From: Paenibacillus mangrovi
Lineage (GTDB): Bacteria; Bacillota; Bacilli; Paenibacillales; Paenibacillaceae
Length of the DNA: 64,000 nucleotides
Assembly (NCBI RefSeq): GCF_022898935.1
Contig: NZ_JALIRP010000013.1
Location: 62,001 to 126,000, forward strand
Direction of reading: 5' to 3'
A model generated the notes under the pieces. The model had not been told where the DNA came from, ran no database searches, and worked only from the letters and a program-made list of their open reading frames with translations. Each line of letters begins with the position of its first letter. Position 1 is the first letter of the stretch. Made by a program: the position numbers and the translations under genes. Positions 42,471-50,568 of the stretch are shown piece after piece.

Positions 42471-44177
42471 ATGAAATTTGACCTGAGCATAGTGCCCTTC
42501 AGCCGCAGAGAAACGTTCCTAGCGGTATCACTTCTGCCTGAAGGAAAGAATAGACAGCAAGGCCTTTACCTGCGAACCGTCCGTGGCGGTGATGACAAGT
42601 TCGGTGAGGCATTCCGTATTGAACTGATCGATCAGCACAGCGAGCCGATTCCGTTTACGGCTGAAGGCTATCCCGAAGTTGTCAGGCTGAATTCCAAAGC
42701 GCCCTCTATTTATGCCGAAATCTGCATTTCGGACAGCCGGACGTTCCGAATCCGTTCCAAGGGCTGCGGCGTCCGGCTAACCTTTATGCCCGCAGCATAC
42801 GATTATGCCTATGAAGTGAACAAGGACAGCTGGGAGATGAACAGCTTTACCCATGAATGCCGCTTTATGCTGACCCGGCTTGCGGGCGGTATGAAGATGG
42901 AAGTGCCGTGGGACAAAATCAAGAGCTCGCGTGTGGTAGCGGAGTTCAGCGCGGATCCACTCACGAAAACTTCGGAGTTTGCGGTAGAGGAGTTTCGTAC
43001 CGTGTGGGAGCCGAGGGAAGTGTGGGAGTCCTTTGATGCTGCAGCGGATTCTGCCCAAAAGGATTTTTCGATGTGGCTTGAGCGCAGTCTCACAGTCCCT
43101 GAGCGATGGCAGGAAGGGAGAGACCTGGCCGCCTATATCACCTGGTCCTGCCTGGTACCGGCAGAGGGATGCCTGACCCGTCCAGCCATGTACATGTCGA
43201 AGAACTGGATGACGAATATTTGGAGCTGGGATCACTGCTTTAATGCCATGGCCCTTGTGCGCCACGATCCGAAACTGGCATGGGACCAATTCATGATCTT
43301 TTTTGACCGGCAGGATGAGAGCGGCCTTATTCCCGACTTTGTGAATGATAAATATGAGCTGTGGAACTGCAATAAACCGCCGATTCATGGCTGGACGCTG
43401 GCCTGGATGATGCAGCGGACCGATTACATCCGTGAGAGGCAGCTGCGGGAGGTTTACGGACCGCTGTCCAAGTGGACGAAATGGTGGTTCCGGTACCGTG
43501 ACGGGGATGGCGATGGCATTCCCCAATATAACCACGGCAATGATTCAGGCTGGGACAACAGTACGGCGTTTAATCTCGGGATTCCGGTCGAAAGCCCTGA
43601 TCTGGCCGCTTTTCTGATCATCCAGACCGAGCTTCTTGCTGAAATCGCCGGACTGCTCGGGCTTGCGGAGGAATCCTCAGCATGGAGACGGCTCGCTGAG
43701 GATACGCTGGCGAAGATGATCAGCCACTTCTGGAAGGATGGGAAATTCATATCCTGCCGCTCGGGCACGCATGAGCCGTCCGATGGGGACAGCCTGCTGC
43801 TGTTCGCACCGATCCTGCTCGGCAAACGGCTTCCCGACCATATCCGTATAGCGCTTCTGGAAGGATTACGGGAAGAAAACCGTTTCCTGACCGCGAACGG
43901 CTGGGCAACGGAAAGTGTCAGCAGCCCCTATTATGAGCCGGATGGATATTGGCGTGGTCCGATCTGGGCGCCATCGACGATGCTGCTCGTGGAGGGCGCC
44001 TCTGCAGCAGGTGACATGGAGCTGGCGCAGGAGGTATCCCGCCGCTTCTGCAGCATGCTAAGCCGCAGCGGTATGGCGGAGAATTTCGATGCCCTTACCG
44101 GCGAAGGTCTGCGTGACAGGGCATTTACATGGACCTCGAGTGTATTTTTAATTCTGGGGCATGAGTATACAACATAA
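42471..44177 (+). CDS. GH63/MGH1-like glycoside hydrolase
   Basis: A 568-residue protein whose C-terminal two-thirds form an (alpha/alpha)6 barrel of the GH63/mannosylglycerate-hydrolase-like type. Recognisable blocks are W-S-W-D-H-C-F near residue 256, P-I-H-G-W-T-L-A-W, Y-N-H-G-N-D-S-G-W-D-N-S near 348 (the Asp residues being candidate catalytic acids), G-Y-W-R-G-P-I-W-A-P near 485 and R-D-R-A-F-T-W-T-S near 555. The N-terminal about 150 residues form a beta domain. No signal peptide, so it cleaves an imported oligosaccharide. GAAGGAGAAAAGCC precedes the ATG. It stands just upstream of a sugar-sensing two-component system and importer. Confidence 0.83.
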   Translation: MKFDLSIVPFSRRETFLAVSLLPEGKNRQQGLYLRTVRGGDDKFGEAFRIELIDQHSEPIPFTAEGYPEVVRLNSKAPSIYAEICISDSRTFRIRSKGCGVRLTFMPAAYDYAYEVNKDSWEMNSFTHECRFMLTRLAGGMKMEVPWDKIKSSRVVAEFSADPLTKTSEFAVEEFRTVWEPREVWESFDAAADSAQKDFSMWLERSLTVPERWQEGRDLAAYITWSCLVPAEGCLTRPAMYMSKNWMTNIWSWDHCFNAMALVRHDPKLAWDQFMIFFDRQDESGLIPDFVNDKYELWNCNKPPIHGWTLAWMMQRTDYIRERQLREVYGPLSKWTKWWFRYRDGDGDGIPQYNHGNDSGWDNSTAFNLGIPVESPDLAAFLIIQTELLAEIAGLLGLAEESSAWRRLAEDTLAKMISHFWKDGKFISCRSGTHEPSDGDSLLLFAPILLGKRLPDHIRIALLEGLREENRFLTANGWATESVSSPYYEPDGYWRGPIWAPSTMLLVEGASAAGDMELAQEVSRRFCSMLSRSGMAENFDALTGEGLRDRAFTWTSSVFLILGHEYTT

Positions 44178-44187
44178 ACGTGAAACT

Positions 44188-44236
44188 GCACTTCTTCGGG
44201 CCGGTTTTAAACGGCATACCCGTGGAAGTGCTTTTC
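44188..44236 (+). terminator. Terminator after the GH63-like gene
   Basis: GCACTTC-TT-CGGG pairs with CCCG-TG-GAAGTGC over a loop of about 18 nt, followed by TTTT. Confidence 0.8.
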
Positions 44237-44389
44237 CCGTTTATCTGTTGAAATAGTTCAGCAATGAAGAAGTATTTTCAAAAATAGGGTTGAAAGTGAT
44301 ATCATCCAAAATGTGTGTTTTAATCTATTGAAGGCCTTTCCATGCTAGAATGCAGATATATATTACTTGCAGGCGAGGGGGAAACGTGC

Positions 44390-46135
44390 GTGAAAGTCCA
44401 GTGGCTTCAGCGGTTTTACCGCCGCATCTTGTCCGGTTCCTACCGCAGCATCCGGACCAAGCTGTTGTTTTGTTTTCTCATCGTGACTCTCATTCCGCTG
44501 CTATCACTGGGAGCGTTATCCTATTACCAGTCTGCCAGAATGATCAATTCGCAGTTTGGGAAATATGGTGAAAATGCCGTCGCCCAGCTGGAGCAGCAGA
44601 CGAATTCATCCTTAAGCCGAATGAAGCAGATGAGCGAGACGATCTATTCCTATTTGATGGATCCGGCCCGTACGGATCTTGGTAATCGAGCTCCTGTAAC
44701 CTATAATGAAATCATCGAAAAAAATGACTTTGAGGCGCTTCTGACATCACTCCGGACCGATTTGACAGCTGGAATTTATATCATAACCCCTTCAGGCTAT
44801 TATTATGGGGAGAACAACCTCGATGTGAACAAGCTGGGTAACATTCCTGCATGGAAGGCGAAGCCGGCATCCTATCAAGGAACCTACTGGCTAGGTTTTT
44901 ATATGCAAAATCATGCGAGCAGTAGTGAAAGCGATTCCAGTCCGCCTGTGCTCGGACTTGCGATGCCCATTCACAATTCGAACGGGACGCATGATGGCAG
45001 CACGATATTGATTGAGGAAAATGCTCAGGAGCTGCTTCACATGTACCGGCTGTTTGAGGAGGATACTAAAGCCCATTTAACGATCAAGGCGCCGGATGGA
45101 AGAATCGTATACAAGAGTGCTTCGGCTATCACTCCGAAAGACAGCGATATCATCTGGAAGCGGACGCTGGCCGTCAATCAGTGGACGATCGAAGCGAGGC
45201 TGCCGTCCAAAGCCTTTTATCAGTCGTCGGGAATTATCCGCTCCAATACGATTATAGTGGCTGTGATCTCCTGCATTCTTGCCTTTGGGCTTGCTTATAT
45301 TTTTTCATCCCATTTTACCTCACGGATTCGCACGCTGAAGGATTCGATGCAAAAGGTCAGCTTCGGCAAGCTGGATACACGGATGCCCGTCGAAGGCAGG
45401 GATGAGTTGGGAAGCCTCGATATGAGCTTTAACCGGATGGTGAGCGGTGTTCAGACGCTAATTCAGGAAGTGGAACAAAGCGAGAGGCTGAAAAAAGAAG
45501 CCGAGCTGAGAGCTTTTCATTACCAGATCAATCCGCATTTGCTGTTCAATACGCTGAATTCGATCCAGTGGAAGGCCCGGCTCGAAGGGGCCGAGGATAT
45601 CCGCCAAATGCTGTACCATTTGACGATGGTGCTGGAGGGGAATCTGGACATTTCACAGGAGTTGATTACACTTGGCAGAGAGCTGCGCATGATTGAGCAT
45701 TTTCTGAAAATCCAGGAGATCAGGTACGGCGCCGTTTTCCACTATGAGCTGCATTGCAGGGAGGAGCTGAAGCAGTACCTAATTCCGCGGATGACGCTGC
45801 AGCCGCTGTTTGAAAATATATTTTTCCATGGCTTCACCGACGGCATCGGTGTCATTGAACTGGATGTCAAGGAGGAAGCGGAAGAACTTCTGTTAACAAT
45901 CAGGGACAACGGCGCAGGAATGACGGCGGAGAAACTGGAGCATTTGTTTACAGCAGGTCCGAAGCGCCGCGGGCGCGGTGGACTGGGTGTTCAGAACGCA
46001 GATCAGAAGTTTAAGCTGCATTTCGGCCCACAGTACGGGCTTACGGTATATTCCACTAAAGGTGAGGGCACAACCATTATCATTCGTTGGCCCCAAAAGG
46101 AGGAGCGTTCCGATGGATACAGCCAAGAAAATTAA
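44390..46135 (+). CDS. Sensor histidine kinase (YesM/LytS type)
   Basis: A 581-residue membrane sensor kinase with two transmembrane helices (about 21-44 and 290-310) enclosing an extracellular sensor of about 245 residues. A HAMP linker follows (about 315-365), then the His-kinase box Q-I-N-P-H-L-L-F-N-T-L-N with phosphoacceptor His383, and the HATPase part with R-D-N-G-A-G-M and G-G-L-G-V-Q-N. The usual phenylalanine/leucine pattern of the H-box is kept. GTG start at 44390 behind GCGAGGGGG; an ATG at 44342 is in frame but without a ribosome site. It overlaps the regulator gene by 23 bp. The pair probably senses a galactoside-type sugar and controls the importer that follows. Confidence 0.9.
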   Translation: MKVQWLQRFYRRILSGSYRSIRTKLLFCFLIVTLIPLLSLGALSYYQSARMINSQFGKYGENAVAQLEQQTNSSLSRMKQMSETIYSYLMDPARTDLGNRAPVTYNEIIEKNDFEALLTSLRTDLTAGIYIITPSGYYYGENNLDVNKLGNIPAWKAKPASYQGTYWLGFYMQNHASSSESDSSPPVLGLAMPIHNSNGTHDGSTILIEENAQELLHMYRLFEEDTKAHLTIKAPDGRIVYKSASAITPKDSDIIWKRTLAVNQWTIEARLPSKAFYQSSGIIRSNTIIVAVISCILAFGLAYIFSSHFTSRIRTLKDSMQKVSFGKLDTRMPVEGRDELGSLDMSFNRMVSGVQTLIQEVEQSERLKKEAELRAFHYQINPHLLFNTLNSIQWKARLEGAEDIRQMLYHLTMVLEGNLDISQELITLGRELRMIEHFLKIQEIRYGAVFHYELHCREELKQYLIPRMTLQPLFENIFFHGFTDGIGVIELDVKEEAEELLLTIRDNGAGMTAEKLEHLFTAGPKRRGRGGLGVQNADQKFKLHFGPQYGLTVYSTKGEGTTIIIRWPQKEERSDGYSQEN

Positions 46136-47297
46136 GGTGCTGATCGCTGATGATGAGAGCATTGTACGCAAAGGACTCCGCTCGACTGTTGCTTGGGAGC
46201 GGTTCGGGATGGAGGTCGTCGCTGATGCGCCGAACGGGATGAAAGCCTGGGAAGCTTTTCTCGAATACCGTCCTGAAGTCGTGATCACGGACATTGTGAT
46301 GCCGGAGATGGATGGGATCGAGCTCTCCCGTAAGGTCAAAGAGACGGCGGAGGATACCCGAATCATATTGCTTAGCTGCCACCGCGATTTCGAATATGCA
46401 CAGCAGGGAATGCGCCTCGGGGCATCGGGTTATCTTCTGAAAACGGCTTTTGAAGACGAGGAGCTGGAGGAGATGCTGGAGAAGTTTCAGCGGGAGCTGT
46501 CGGTTCCAGTTCCCGAGACTCCGCAGGATGGCGAACGGCTGGAGACGCTGCTGTTTTCCTGGCTGAACGGGCGCAGCGATAAATTTCCTGCAGAGCTTGC
46601 CAAGCTGCATGAGGGCCCGTGGCATTATAACGGACAACCGCTGCATATTTACTTGATCCGGACGGCGGAATGCGGCTCATCCTGGAACGGGCTTTTGCAG
46701 GACGCAGAGCAGGCTGAATGCGGTATGTGCGAAGGAACGCTGATCCCATACGGGGAAGAATACTGCTATTGGATTGTGTCTGATTCCCTTAGAGAGGCCG
46801 CGAACAGCTTGCTGGTTGAATGCAAAAGCAGATGCGGCAGGCTGCAGTGGAGCCGCAGAGGGTCATTGATGCTCACCGAGGATTTGAAGGAGGCGTTCCT
46901 GTCTCTGCATAAAGAGGCGGAATTGGAGCGAATCTATGGCGTATCGGGAGAAGACTGGCCGGAACCGATCTGGAAGGCTGTCCATCTGCTGCATGCGAAC
47001 CCGGCTGCCGACTGGTCGGCGAGCGATCTCGCAGAGGAGGTCGGTCTCAGCCGCAGCCACTTCTCCATTCTGTTCAAGAAGGCTGTCGGTGACAGCTTTA
47101 TCGCATTCCAATATAAGCGCAAACTGCGCCTGGCCTCGGGTCTGCTGCGGGATACAACGCTGACGATGCAGGAGATTGCCGAGCGGACAGGGCTTGGGGA
47201 CAGCAAATATTTCAGCAAATGGTTCAAGCGCTGCACAGGGCAGACGCCAAGCCATTACCGTGCCCAACAAAAAGGCGACGCTTCCCAAACAGTTTGA
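46113..47297 (+). CDS. Response regulator with AraC-type output domain (YesN type)
   Basis: A 394-residue regulator: receiver domain (1-125) with the D-D pair (A-D-D-E), phosphoacceptor Asp60 (I-T-D-I-V-M-P) and Lys in L-L-K-T; a linker domain; and a C-terminal AraC double helix-turn-helix (about 290-385: W-S-A-S-D-L-A-E-E-V-G-L-S-R-S, then M-Q-E-I-A-E-R-T-G-L-G-D-S-K-Y-F-S-K-W-F-K). It is the partner of the overlapping kinase and likely activates the importer/beta-galactosidase genes. The ATG at 46113 follows AAAAGGAGGAG. The reading frame is open far upstream inside the kinase gene, but that is a shadow. Confidence 0.92.
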   Translation: MDTAKKIKVLIADDESIVRKGLRSTVAWERFGMEVVADAPNGMKAWEAFLEYRPEVVITDIVMPEMDGIELSRKVKETAEDTRIILLSCHRDFEYAQQGMRLGASGYLLKTAFEDEELEEMLEKFQRELSVPVPETPQDGERLETLLFSWLNGRSDKFPAELAKLHEGPWHYNGQPLHIYLIRTAECGSSWNGLLQDAEQAECGMCEGTLIPYGEEYCYWIVSDSLREAANSLLVECKSRCGRLQWSRRGSLMLTEDLKEAFLSLHKEAELERIYGVSGEDWPEPIWKAVHLLHANPAADWSASDLAEEVGLSRSHFSILFKKAVGDSFIAFQYKRKLRLASGLLRDTTLTMQEIAERTGLGDSKYFSKWFKRCTGQTPSHYRAQQKGDASQTV

Positions 47298-47353
47298 CAC
47301 CCTCCTCGCGAAATTCGAACAAAATCACAACAACATTCGAATAGATGCACGTT

Positions 47354-47394
47354 TTGAACCGCTTTCATTTTAGGTTACGATGAAAGCGGTTCAA
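47354..47394. promoter_or_regulatory. 15-bp perfect inverted repeat before the sugar-binding lipoprotein
   Basis: TTGAACCGCTTTCAT (47354-47368) and ATGAAAGCGGTTCAA (47380-47394) are exact reverse complements around an 11-bp spacer. Each arm contains a cre-like TGAAAGCG-TTCA core. No T-run follows. It may be an mRNA-stabilising stem, an operator, or a paired CcpA-type site. Confidence 0.6.
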
Positions 47395-47430
47395 TTATTA
47401 TACACCTCATTAAATAGGGGAGCTGACAAT

Positions 47431-48702
47431 ATGAAAAAGAGAATTTCACTCATTGTCCTTGCAACAACGATGATGGTATCCGTACTGTCTGCATGCGGCG
47501 GCAGCGGTGGAAGCACCGATACTGCCGGCCAAGGGGAAAGCGGCTCGAATGGAACGAAAACGCTTCGCTTTGCGACCTGGGATACGGGAGATACGCTCAA
47601 AATCGAGCAGGATATCGCCAAGAAATTTGAAGCGGAGCACCCCGGCACGAAAGTGCAGGTGGAGGCTTATGCGGATGGTTTCGACCAGAAAATGGCCGCG
47701 GGCTTTGGAGCAGGAAACCCGCCGGATGTGATGTATATGTGGGACTTCCCAACCTATCATCAATCACTTGAGCCACTTGACAGCTTTGCAGAAAAGGATA
47801 AAGACCTCAACATAGATGACTTTTACAAAGGATTGTTTAACTACGGCAAAATCGATGGCAAGCTCTACGGCATTCCAGCCGGATTCACGACTCGCGTCGT
47901 CTATTACAACAAGAAGCTGTTTGATACTGCAGGGATCCCTTATCCGAAAGACGGATGGACCTGGAGCGAGTTCCAGGATATCGCCCAAAAGCTGACTGAC
48001 AAGTCCAAGAAGCAGTATGGCTTCGGGGTTCGGGCTGAAAATGACACCTATGACCTGCAGGGCCTTGTGTGGAGTAACGGTGGCTCCTTCATTTCGCCGG
48101 ATGGCAAAACCATCGACGGCTACATGAACAGCAAAGAAACGGCTGAATCCATTCAAATGTTCGGCGACATGGTGAAAAACGGCTCCGCAGTGCTGACAGG
48201 CGGCAAAGGCCAGCAGAGCGGTGACGATATTTTTAAAGCCGGCAAAATCGCCATGTGGGAAAGCGGAATCTGGCCGCTGGAATCGTTCAAAAAAGCGGGG
48301 ATCGATGTGGGTACCGTTGAAATGCCTGCATTCCCGGGCAAACCGTTGAAGGGCGTGCTGGCCGAATCCGCGCTGTCCATTGCAAAAGACTCCAAGCAAA
48401 AAGATCTCGCCTGGGAGTTCATCAAATTCTATGTATCCGATGAATCGATCAAAATGCGCGTAGCAGATCTGCCTGTTCGTCAAAGTGTCGTAACCGAACT
48501 CAAAAAGGATCAGGATCCGCTCTACAAGCCTTACTACACGATGCTTGAACGCTCGGACAATACTCCTGCGTTCCTGCTGAATCCGAAATGGAATGAAGTG
48601 AACCGCCAGCTGTCGGCAGCCGTCGAAGCGGTTATGCACGGCAGCAATGCCCAAGACGTGCTGAACCAGGCCGTTAAGGACAGCGAACGTTACATGAAAT
48701 AA
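47431..48702 (+). CDS. Sugar ABC transporter substrate-binding lipoprotein
   Basis: A 423-residue extracellular solute-binding protein (family 1) with a lipoprotein signal (M-K-K-R-I, lipobox V-L-S-A-C, Cys22) and a Gly/Ser spacer. The mature domain begins T-L-R-F-A-T-W-D-T-G and contains the typical G-F-D-Q-K-M-A-A, P-P-D-V-M-Y-M-W-D and Y-N-K-K-L-F-D. It should bind an oligosaccharide, plausibly a galactoside given the downstream GH2 enzyme. The ATG at 47431 follows GGGGAG. It begins the importer part of the operon after a large inverted repeat. Confidence 0.92.
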   Translation: MKKRISLIVLATTMMVSVLSACGGSGGSTDTAGQGESGSNGTKTLRFATWDTGDTLKIEQDIAKKFEAEHPGTKVQVEAYADGFDQKMAAGFGAGNPPDVMYMWDFPTYHQSLEPLDSFAEKDKDLNIDDFYKGLFNYGKIDGKLYGIPAGFTTRVVYYNKKLFDTAGIPYPKDGWTWSEFQDIAQKLTDKSKKQYGFGVRAENDTYDLQGLVWSNGGSFISPDGKTIDGYMNSKETAESIQMFGDMVKNGSAVLTGGKGQQSGDDIFKAGKIAMWESGIWPLESFKKAGIDVGTVEMPAFPGKPLKGVLAESALSIAKDSKQKDLAWEFIKFYVSDESIKMRVADLPVRQSVVTELKKDQDPLYKPYYTMLERSDNTPAFLLNPKWNEVNRQLSAAVEAVMHGSNAQDVLNQAVKDSERYMK

Positions 48703-48743
48703 CACTTGCTTTCATTTATTTTAAGTAGAAAGAAGGTTAGGAG

Positions 48744-49733
48744 ATGGCTCAGACCTACCTGCAGAATACACGGGAACAGACAGCCGCCCTAAAGCTCTTG
48801 AGAAAACGCAGATGGGGTGGGGCTGCTCCCTACCTCTTCATTTTTCCTTGGATTTTCGGATTTGTTGTCTTCACGTTAGGACCGCTGTTGTTCTCGCTAA
48901 TCATTTCTTTTTTTGACTGGCCAATCGTCGGTAAAGTAACCTTCATCGGTATCGACAACTACGTGGAGATGTTTACGGATGATCCGATGTTCTGGAAATC
49001 GCTTTCTGTTACCTTGAAGTTTGCGGTGCTTTTCGTTCCGCTCAACATTGTGCTCGCACTTGCGCTCGCCATGCTATTGAACCAAAAAGTGCGGGGGAGC
49101 GCGATCTTCCGGACGGCATTCTATCTTCCTTCTGTAATCTCAGGCGTGGCGCTGGCCATGATTTGGTCTTGGGTGTACAGCGGAGAATACGGGATTCTGA
49201 ATTACTTCCTGTCTTTGTTCGGCATTCAGGGGCCTGACTGGCTCAATGATACCAAGTGGTCGCTTGTGGCGATGGTCATTGCCAGTCTTTGGGGCCAGGG
49301 TTCGATGATGTTGATTTTTCTGGCAGGGCTTAAAGGCATTCCAAAGGATCTGTACGAATCGGCTTCGATCGACGGTGCGGGTAAAATCCGTCAATTCTTC
49401 AGTGTGACGATCCCGATGATTACGCCAACGATTTTGTTCAACTTAATTACTTCGATTATTGCCGCGTTCCAGCAGCTGACCCTCGCGTTATTGCTGACGG
49501 GAGGCGGGCCGATGAAATCCACGTACTTCTATGCGATGTACATGTATGAGAACGCATTCAAATATTATAAAATGGGTTATTCCGCCGCGAATGCCTGGTT
49601 CATGTTCCTGATTGTGCTTGTGCTGACGTTCCTAGTGTTCAAGTCATCGGAAGCCTGGGTGTTCTACGAGGGTGAAATGAAGAAGAACCCGCAGAAGAAG
49701 CTTAAAGCAAGAAAAGGGGGGCAGACCGGATGA
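48744..49733 (+). CDS. Sugar ABC transporter permease (LacF/MalF type)
   Basis: A 329-residue membrane protein with six transmembrane segments (first about 30-55) and the EAA loop Y-E-S-A-S-I-D-G-A-G-K-I, followed by F-F-S-V-T-I-P. The typical opening A-A-P-Y-L-F-I-F-P-W and G-G-P-M-K-S-T are present. No dedicated ATPase is encoded in this operon, so an MsmX/UgpC-type shared ATPase is needed; the one encoded at 30518 is a possible source. Overlaps the second permease gene by 4 bp. Confidence 0.93.
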   Translation: MAQTYLQNTREQTAALKLLRKRRWGGAAPYLFIFPWIFGFVVFTLGPLLFSLIISFFDWPIVGKVTFIGIDNYVEMFTDDPMFWKSLSVTLKFAVLFVPLNIVLALALAMLLNQKVRGSAIFRTAFYLPSVISGVALAMIWSWVYSGEYGILNYFLSLFGIQGPDWLNDTKWSLVAMVIASLWGQGSMMLIFLAGLKGIPKDLYESASIDGAGKIRQFFSVTIPMITPTILFNLITSIIAAFQQLTLALLLTGGGPMKSTYFYAMYMYENAFKYYKMGYSAANAWFMFLIVLVLTFLVFKSSEAWVFYEGEMKKNPQKKLKARKGGQTG

Positions 49734-50542
49734 GAAAAGTAATCACGTACACCCTGCTGATTGTATTTTCGCTGCTCTTCATCGCACCTTTGTTCTGGGC
49801 AGTTACGACGGCGTTGAAGTCGCCGCAGGAGCTGTACTTGTTTCCGCCCAAATGGATTCCTTCCGAATGGAAATTCAGCAACTTTGCTGAGGCATGGAAT
49901 ATCCAGCCCTTTAATCTCTTTTTGAAAAATACGGTGACCGTAACGGCCTTATCTACGCTCGGTCAGCTGATCTCCTGCACTCTTGTTGCATACGGCTTCG
50001 CCAGATTCCAGTTCAAGGGGCGCGATTTCCTGTTCCTCATCGTCCTTGCGACCATGATGATTCCATGGGAAGTCACGATGATTCCGCAGTACATGGAATT
50101 CAACTATCTGGGCTGGATCAACACGCTTAAGCCGCTGATTGTGCCGTCCTGGTTCGGCTCGGCCTATTATATCTTTTTGCTGCGGCAGTTTATTCTGACA
50201 TTGCCGAGGGAACTGGATGAAGCGGCTACGATCGACGGTGCCAGCAAGCTCACGGTATTGTTCCGAATCATCGTGCCGCTGATGGGGCCTTCATTGATTC
50301 TGGTAGGCGTATTTCAGGTCATGAGCTGTTGGAACGACTACCTCGGTCCGCTCATTTTCTTGAATGATCAGACGAAATATACGCTGACGCTTGGCCTGTC
50401 CCAGTTCAAGGGCATGTACGGCGTCGATATGCAGTCGATTATGGCGATTACTTGCCTGATCTCCATTCCGCCGCTGGCTATCTTCTTCTTTGCACAGCGC
50501 TATATCGTCGGCGGAATTGCGACAACAGGCATCAAAGGATAA
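49730..50542 (+). CDS. Sugar ABC transporter permease (LacG/MalG type)
   Basis: A 270-residue permease with six membrane segments and the EAA loop D-E-A-A-T-I-D-G-A-S-K-L, followed by F-R-I-I-V-P. W-A-V-T-T-A-L-K near residue 23 and the C-terminal Q-R-Y-I-V-G-G-I are typical of the MalG family. Start ATG overlaps the preceding stop (ATGA). Confidence 0.93.
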   Translation: MRKVITYTLLIVFSLLFIAPLFWAVTTALKSPQELYLFPPKWIPSEWKFSNFAEAWNIQPFNLFLKNTVTVTALSTLGQLISCTLVAYGFARFQFKGRDFLFLIVLATMMIPWEVTMIPQYMEFNYLGWINTLKPLIVPSWFGSAYYIFLLRQFILTLPRELDEAATIDGASKLTVLFRIIVPLMGPSLILVGVFQVMSCWNDYLGPLIFLNDQTKYTLTLGLSQFKGMYGVDMQSIMAITCLISIPPLAIFFFAQRYIVGGIATTGIKG

Positions 50543-50568
50543 TTAGAGAGAAAGGAAGGGAAAGAACC

